Source of the DNA: a virus
DNA length: 61,917 nucleotides
Direction: 5' to 3' (one strand)
IMG/VR virus record: IMGVR_UViG_3300014839_000001
Location: 1-61,917 of that record
Shown: piece by piece, positions 57,523-61,917 of the stretch
Layout: the number at the start of each line of letters is the position of its first letter
Numbering within the stretch: the stretch's first letter is position 1
Made by a program: the position numbers and the translations under genes
Notes under the pieces: model-generated
Database searches by the model: none
Seen by the model: the letters and a program-made list of their open reading frames with translations, nothing else
Told to the model about the DNA's origin: nothing

Positions 57523-58272
57523 TTACGCGCCGAAGGTCAGAACGGTGCTGGCTACCAGCGTGCCGTTCGGGAGGACAACGATGAGGTAACACGACTTAAC
57601 TCCGGTATGCGTAACGTTGATGTCAGCAAGACCATTGGCCTCTGAAATCAACTGCCCCGCCTTATTTGCAATAAGCGGAATCAGCACGCCGTTCGTGTCG
57701 ATTGCCCAACCACCGCTAGGTGCCGTAGCAATGATCGAGTCACCGTTTGCATCGTCTGACAAATACACAGTTACCGCACCGCGTACTGCCAAGTTGACGC
57801 CATCCTGATTTTTGAGCTGCGCAGTAACCTTGATGACATGCGATACCAAAGAGCCGACTGTCAAGGTCGCCTGCGTTAGCCCACCCGGCCAACCTACGCC
57901 GCCACCACCGTCGTTGAGAACACGAACGGGGCAGTAGCCGGTAACAGCATTCTTCGCGGTAAGCACCTTGCACGCCGGGGCATCGCCCGCCGTGGCCGGT
58001 GACGTTTGAAGATGGGTGTCGCCCTTCTGATAACTACCCGGAGTCGCCCAATACAGCAGGGTTCCCGCAGCCGGTGCGATTGCTGGAATTTTAATCCACC
58101 AAATACGCTCCGCTGAAGTTTCCAATGCAAGTTTGCGATCTACGTCCGCAGTAACGACATCTTTCATGGCAATACCGTTCCAACCACCAATCCGGTAAAG
58201 ATCGCCCATGTTAATGTCACCCGCAGGCCCAACTACGTCAATCGCCTTTCCGTCGCTATAAAGCTGACCCAT
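57523..58272 (-). CDS. capsid decoration protein, DUF2190-like with Ig-like C-terminus (249 aa)
   Basis: GDLYRIGGWNGIAMKDVVTA is the DUF2190 start; the C-terminal 100 residues (ISEANGLADINVTHTGVKS) look like a Big-type Ig domain. Such proteins sit on the outer shell. It lies directly upstream of the major capsid gene. Confidence 0.7.
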   Translation of the reverse strand: MGQLYSDGKAIDVVGPAGDINMGDLYRIGGWNGIAMKDVVTADVDRKLALETSAERIWWIKIPAIAPAAGTLLYWATPGSYQKGDTHLQTSPATAGDAPACKVLTAKNAVTGYCPVRVLNDGGGGVGWPGGLTQATLTVGSLVSHVIKVTAQLKNQDGVNLAVRGAVTVYLSDDANGDSIIATAPSGGWAIDTNGVLIPLIANKAGQLISEANGLADINVTHTGVKSCYLIVVLPNGTLVASTVLTFGA

Positions 58273-58289
58273 TAGTTTTCACCTACTTC

Positions 58290-58748
58290 CTATGGAGTGT
58301 TGATTTTTGAATTGACAATTGCCGCTTTAAGCGCGTCTTGATCCTCAAAGTCTTCCGGGTCAAGATCGTAGTCAGCAGCAATTTCATCCAACTCGTCAGC
58401 AGCAGCATCGTTCAGCTCAGCAAGCCAAGCCTCGTGATCCTCTACTGCCTTTTGAATCTCTGCGCTTTTGGCCTTCTTGGGAATGACAAGCCCAAGATCG
58501 TCCGCCGCCTTTTTCCACATCGGCTTAGTCCATGCTCCTCGATCGGCAGGCACTTCAATTTCAGCCTTTACAGGAGCCGCCTTTGTGTCATCGACAATCG
58601 GCGCGATCTGCACGCCTCCGCCATAATCCGGTGAAATACTGTCCTTCAGAGGATGAACGTCAATCGGAACTAACGCACCAGCCTGAGTCGCTGGATCAGG
58701 CGAAGAATAGGCACCAGGCCCAATTACACGTCGTAGTTGTTCAGGCAT
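58290..58748 (-). CDS. head accessory protein (152 aa)
   Basis: ATG 58748 (MPEQLRRVIGPGAYS) is best spaced from GGAGG. C-terminal SAP/Rho-N-like helices (PMWKKAADDLGLVIP...AEIQKAVEDHEAW). Likely a small head protein; function unknown. Confidence 0.6.
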   Translation of the reverse strand: MPEQLRRVIGPGAYSSPDPATQAGALVPIDVHPLKDSISPDYGGGVQIAPIVDDTKAAPVKAEIEVPADRGAWTKPMWKKAADDLGLVIPKKAKSAEIQKAVEDHEAWLAELNDAAADELDEIAADYDLDPEDFEDQDALKAAIVNSKINTP

Positions 58749-58758
58749 CTTCATCCTC

Positions 58759-59856
58759 CTAGAACTTCTTGACTGAGGCTTTGGTGTGCTTGAGCTTGTC
58801 ATCGTCTGTCCGCGCAACCTCGCGCCTATGAAGCGGGGCAGGCCCAGTCATTTCAGAGACGATCGACTTGATCTCGTCGTCCTTCTCCAAGCACTCCCCA
58901 ATCTTCTTTTCCAAGTCCTCATCGCTGAGGTCTTCCATTTCACTGACAGGCAGAAGACGTGCAACAGCGGCCTTCGCTTTGTCATTCTTAATGTTCTTTG
59001 TCAAGAATGCGTTGATGCGATCCTTGAGAGCAGTCTTGTTGGCTTCGTCCACCTTGCCGCTGATCTCGGTAACTGCCTCAACGATGTCTTTGTCATCGCC
59101 AATACCAAGAACCTCGCGGAGCTTCGCAAAGACCGATTTATCAGCTTTCGCCTCATCGATCTTCGTTTGCATTTCACCAACAGTCTTGCTCACTTCGGCC
59201 GCACCCTCCTGCTTAATCAGCTCGTAGAGGCTTGGATTGCCCTCTCGTAGCTCAGGAGAAGTGAGCTTACTCAATTCCATGTCTTCGTCAACTCCTTCCA
59301 TTTCAGTAGCAATTGCAACCACCTTGGCGCTCATACCAGCTTTGCCTTTACGTGACCAGTCAACACTTTCAAGTGCAAACTTCGTGATGTGTTGAATTCC
59401 ACCAATCACCTTCGCCGCTGCCCTACCTCGCCAAGATGCTTCTTTTGTCACACCTGTTTTCAGGTACCCCCTGATTTCTGCGTCAGGGAAGTTATAGCCC
59501 TTGACATAGAGGACTTTCTTGCCTGCCTCCATACGGGCTATTGCCTTGAGCCAAATCGTCTGAGGCTTCGGGAACGCATAACCGGCGTCCTCTGGCTTGA
59601 TGTGCCCGAGATACCCAACAGGCTCTTCCCTGTTGATCTGCTCGCAAATGTCATCGAGGACTTCAGGAGTCCAATTGCGCTTGTTCCGGCTTACGCCTGA
59701 TTCAATACGCAGGATCGGAAACTCCGGGCTTGTATCCCCCGTTGCGTCGAGCAGTAATTTTACACGCGCGGGATCAAGCTGAACAACAGCTCCTATATCC
59801 GCTGCCATTTCAGATACGACGGCATCCAGCTCGATTGTCTCAAGGTTCGTTGACAT
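58759..59856 (-). CDS. capsid maturation protease fused to scaffold (365 aa)
   Basis: The N-terminal half has a prohead-protease pattern (GYLGHIKPEDAGYAFPKPQT, LKTGVTKEASWRGRA). The C-terminal half is helical and acidic, as in scaffolds (MQTKIDEAKADKSVFAKLR, KDDEIKSIVSEM). Location between portal and capsid fits. Catalytic residues cannot be assigned with certainty from sequence alone. Confidence 0.8.
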   Translation of the reverse strand: MSTNLETIELDAVVSEMAADIGAVVQLDPARVKLLLDATGDTSPEFPILRIESGVSRNKRNWTPEVLDDICEQINREEPVGYLGHIKPEDAGYAFPKPQTIWLKAIARMEAGKKVLYVKGYNFPDAEIRGYLKTGVTKEASWRGRAAAKVIGGIQHITKFALESVDWSRKGKAGMSAKVVAIATEMEGVDEDMELSKLTSPELREGNPSLYELIKQEGAAEVSKTVGEMQTKIDEAKADKSVFAKLREVLGIGDDKDIVEAVTEISGKVDEANKTALKDRINAFLTKNIKNDKAKAAVARLLPVSEMEDLSDEDLEKKIGECLEKDDEIKSIVSEMTGPAPLHRREVARTDDDKLKHTKASVKKF

Positions 59857-59858
59857 AA

Positions 59859-60152
59859 TTACCTCTTCTTGATGGTTTTGTCAACGCTCCGGTCAGGAAC
59901 GAGTTCGACGTTGCCGCCGAATCCAGTCTGCTTGCTCTCAGTCTTGCCAACCTCAGTTGCAGGCGACACGCCAGAAAGCCCAGTAACGCCATCGGTGACT
60001 GTGAAGTCGTCTGCAAAGGGCAAAGAGAGCCCGTCTGCCGGATCACGCGCGATAAGGCGGTTGACTCCACGCTTGGCGTTTGTGCTGACTTGCTTAAGGC
60101 CAGTCCAATTCATTCCACGCCGCGCGGGGTTGCTTGACAAAATTCGTACCAT
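59859..60152 (-). CDS. hypothetical head protein (97 aa)
   Basis: MVRILSSNPARRGMNWTGLK, then a Gly/Thr-rich stretch (TVTDGVTGLSGVSPATE) and a basic end. Ribosome-binding site GGAAGGAG. It lies between the basic-peptide cluster and the protease. Confidence 0.65.
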   Translation of the reverse strand: MVRILSSNPARRGMNWTGLKQVSTNAKRGVNRLIARDPADGLSLPFADDFTVTDGVTGLSGVSPATEVGKTESKQTGFGGNVELVPDRSVDKTIKKR

Positions 60153-60156
60153 GTAG

Positions 60157-60297
60157 CTATCTCCTTCCTCTGCGAACTTTTACTGCAATTGACTGCCCCA
60201 GCGGTTTCAATCCTCGGATCGGGCCACTGAGCCCAGTTGCAGTTTTGCTGATGGTCTGACGCCCATAACCGTTGGTCTTGTTGAAAATTATTTTCAT
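60157..60297 (-). CDS. small basic protein (46 aa)
   Basis: MKIIFNKTNGYGRQTISKTA...KVRRGRR. ATG 60297 overlaps the stop of the previous gene. Fourth of four tiny Lys/Arg-rich genes. Confidence 0.6.
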   Translation of the reverse strand: MKIIFNKTNGYGRQTISKTATGLSGPIRGLKPLGQSIAVKVRRGRR

Positions 60298-60464
60298 GGC
60301 TTCACCATTCGGACATGAATTTCTTCGCCAGTTGGCACAACGTCACGGTGCCTAGCGATTCGCTGAGTGCTCTCGTTCTGAAGTATCCTGCCGCTCGGCG
60401 CTTGAGTGCGCCACGGTCTGACGCGTCTCGCGCGACCGATGTTGCTTGTAATTCGTCGGATCAT
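60294..60464 (-). CDS. small basic protein (56 aa)
   Basis: MIRRITSNIGRARRVRPWRT...HVRMVKP. ATG 60464 has AAGGGC upstream. Very Arg-rich; may neutralise DNA or bind capsid. Confidence 0.6.
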   Translation of the reverse strand: MIRRITSNIGRARRVRPWRTQAPSGRILQNESTQRIARHRDVVPTGEEIHVRMVKP

Positions 60465-60465
60465 A

Positions 60466-60561
60466 TCAGCCCTTCTTTGTTGTCTTCTTGCTGGCAACAA
60501 ACTTTCCTTTGGCTCCTCGCTTGCGGCCTACTCTTTTTCGCTTTGCCGGAAGAACTCCCAT
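60466..60561 (-). CDS. tiny basic protein (31 aa)
   Basis: MGVLPAKRKRVGRKRGAKG...TTKKG. AAAGG lies 8 bases before ATG 60561. A second ATG at 60567 is possible. Confidence 0.55.
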   Translation of the reverse strand: MGVLPAKRKRVGRKRGAKGKFVASKKTTKKG

Positions 60562-60563
60562 TG

Positions 60564-60698
60564 TCATCCTTTCTTGCGTCGTACTCGGGCTCGCGCCGCC
60601 TGCGCCACAACCTGATTTGCTTTCCTGCCGCGTCCGCCATACCGCTTGCGCCTCAGTGACTTTTTCATTCTGAGCTTACGCGGTCTTCCAGCTCGCAC
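60564..60698 (-). CDS. tiny basic protein with AT-hook-like start (44 aa)
   Basis: GTG 60698 follows GGGGG at six bases, and the product begins MRAGRPRKLRMKKSLRRKRY. ATG 60668 is an in-frame alternative. It begins 3 bases after the portal stop and overlaps the next start. Confidence 0.55.
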   Translation of the reverse strand: MRAGRPRKLRMKKSLRRKRYGGRGRKANQVVAQAARARVRRKKG

Positions 60699-60700
60699 AC

Positions 60701-61917
60701 TCAACCCCCGTTCTTGTTGAGCGCGCTTACAGGAGGAAGCTGATCGGCTTTTCCTTTGCCGTTCGTAGTCGCGCTCTGACCAATAACGGGAGATGCAGTA
60801 GCGCTACCTGTAATTTCATAGTTGTCTTTTGCGTTTGTAGCTTCCGTCGCGGAATCCTTCATTACGCGAAAAGTCGGGAACTGCCGAATTATGTCACGCG
60901 CTGTGTCGTCGCTAATCAGATGCCGCTCAAGAGCAAGATCAAGCGCCGTCATGAGCTGCGCGATAGCCTGTGCCATCGTCGCAAGCGTCTCTGTACGGAC
61001 TTCTGGCCAGATCAGATCGACCAGCACAGGTGTTTGACCAACGATCGCTTGCCGAGCCTTACAGAGCCACTGAATGAATGGCTGCGCCATGTGCGCTCGC
61101 TTGCGCGCAATCTTCTTTTCAAGCGGAACTGTCTGTGCGTTAACCGAACCCTCAGATGAACCGTTTTCGACTCGCATGAACGCCCATTCCGGCGTCTCCG
61201 ATGCGATTGAAATACAGCCGATCAAAAACTCAAGCAAAACCTTCGAATCAGGAAGCACTGACTTGGCCTCGATGAAACCAACATCGTCATCCGGGCCAAG
61301 AACGAGAACTTCACGACCTTTCCAACTTATCTCTGCCCCAGGTATGACAGCCCCAGTATCAGAATCAATGACGTTCGGAAAGTTGTTTTGCAAGAAAGAG
61401 CCAACGTCGGCGGCTTTGAATTTCAGTTTTGGCGTCGAGTGATAAGTATGCGCCTGCAACGCCTGCCGAACCACTTCATGAAAAGCCTTTATCAACGGAT
61501 AAACAGCTTCGAAGTCGCTCTGTCCGCCCGAAAGCGATGAATCGTATTCGTTGTAAACCTCGTAGAGCGGCACGAAGCCAAATGGATTTGTCACTCCCCA
61601 ACTTGTTAACGGCTCTTCCTTTGTTTTGTCAAAGTAGGTGGTCTGCGTCGGTGTGAGAGTTTCCCACACCTCATGATCCTCCACAGTTGGCGTAGTTCCG
61701 CGCTCTGCGTCTGCTACTTCGTTTGGGTCAGTTTGAAATTCAACCGACGTTACAATCGTGGCTTGCGTAATCCGCCCTGGGTATCGTGGGTCATACTGAA
61801 TCTTCACCCGCTCAGGTTCATAAATTTCAATCGAGCAAGCCTCGTGCTCATCGACTGTAGAAAGAGGATCACGATCAAGGTTGGGTTGCCACATACGAAT
61901 GACGCATTTGGAATCAC
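60701..61917 (-). CDS. portal protein, C-terminal part
   Basis: It continues the gene whose start is at 460. The body has VVRQALQAHTYHSTPKLKFK, LLEFLIGCISIASETPEWAF and KKIARKRAHMAQPFIQWLCK, in keeping with portal wing and stem helices. The extreme C-terminus is Asn/Gly-rich (ATTNGKGKADQLPPVSALNK). It ends at the basic-peptide cluster. Confidence 0.85.
   Translation of the reverse strand, partial: DSKCVIRMWQPNLDRDPLSTVDEHEACSIEIYEPERVKIQYDPRYPGRITQATIVTSVEFQTDPNEVADAERGTTPTVEDHEVWETLTPTQTTYFDKTKEEPLTSWGVTNPFGFVPLYEVYNEYDSSLSGGQSDFEAVYPLIKAFHEVVRQALQAHTYHSTPKLKFKAADVGSFLQNNFPNVIDSDTGAVIPGAEISWKGREVLVLGPDDDVGFIEAKSVLPDSKVLLEFLIGCISIASETPEWAFMRVENGSSEGSVNAQTVPLEKKIARKRAHMAQPFIQWLCKARQAIVGQTPVLVDLIWPEVRTETLATMAQAIAQLMTALDLALERHLISDDTARDIIRQFPTFRVMKDSATEATNAKDNYEITGSATASPVIGQSATTNGKGKADQLPPVSALNKNGG
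61795..61917. repeat. terminal direct repeat, copy 2
   Basis: Exact duplicate of bases 1-123. See the first copy; counting it once gives a genome of 61794 bp. Confidence 0.95.

Overview
The window is a complete, circularly closed genome of a contractile-tailed (myovirus-type) bacteriophage, about 61.79 kb. Bases 1-123 reappear exactly as 61795-61917, and the portal gene runs through that junction (N-terminus at 460-1, remainder at 61794-60701). Nearly all genes lie on the minus strand; only an island at about 5.4-10.0 kb is on the plus strand. No integrase, excisionase or clear lysogeny repressor is visible, so a lytic life style is the simplest reading. The host is not certain. Several proteins resemble families I know mainly from actinobacteriophages: the 156-aa and 293-aa structural proteins, the 64-aa PETSSSTC protein, a secreted Rpf/transglycosylase-like protein, and a tmRNA tag resembling that of mycobacteriophage Bxz1. 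An actinobacterial host is therefore the best guess. Base composition looks roughly balanced.

Reading along the direction of minus-strand transcription (high to low coordinates): packaging and head genes are TerL (1040-2755), TerS (457-1050), portal (460 through the junction to 60701), four tiny very basic proteins (60157-60698), fused protease/scaffold (58759-59856), decoration and major capsid (56448-58272), then accessory head and connector proteins (51297-56346), including an internally repetitive protein and a glycine-rich one. The tail follows: sheath (50139-51269), tube (49729-50130), tail-assembly chaperones with a programmed -1 frameshift (48612-49378), tape measure (46464-48605), a LysM-type protein, a 728-aa baseplate hub carrying two wall-degrading domains, DUF2577-like and gp25-like proteins, baseplate J-like, DUF2313-like and a fibre-like protein. 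A lysis block (36.5-39.8 kb) has an endolysin, several membrane proteins, a secreted lysozyme-like protein and a holin candidate.

The replication block (10.1-35.8 kb) encodes a DnaB-like helicase, a primase with an intein inside its zinc finger, an SSB-like protein with duplicated C-terminal modules, an HU-like protein, a DnaE polymerase, RecA with an intein in its P-loop, a Cas4/RecB-like exonuclease, a PAPS-reductase-like protein, an ASCH protein, a RuvC-like nuclease, a superfamily II helicase, a HIRAN protein, an AT-hook protein and a full tmRNA gene. Between them is a long string of small, translationally coupled genes. Two inteins and three free-standing homing endonucleases (two HNH, one LAGLIDADG) show heavy mobile-element load.

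The most unusual part is the 4.0-10.9 kb region. A 1.4-kb divergent intergenic stretch carries at least three 16-bp dyads built on TGACA/TGTCA half-sites. A CGCG-rich plus-strand operon follows, made of small unknown proteins and one 688-aa unknown. Two long intercistronic hairpins with the same outer arms but compensated stems precede its second and third genes, and a 32-bp direct repeat is shared by two non-coding stretches. None of these is explained by the genes around them.
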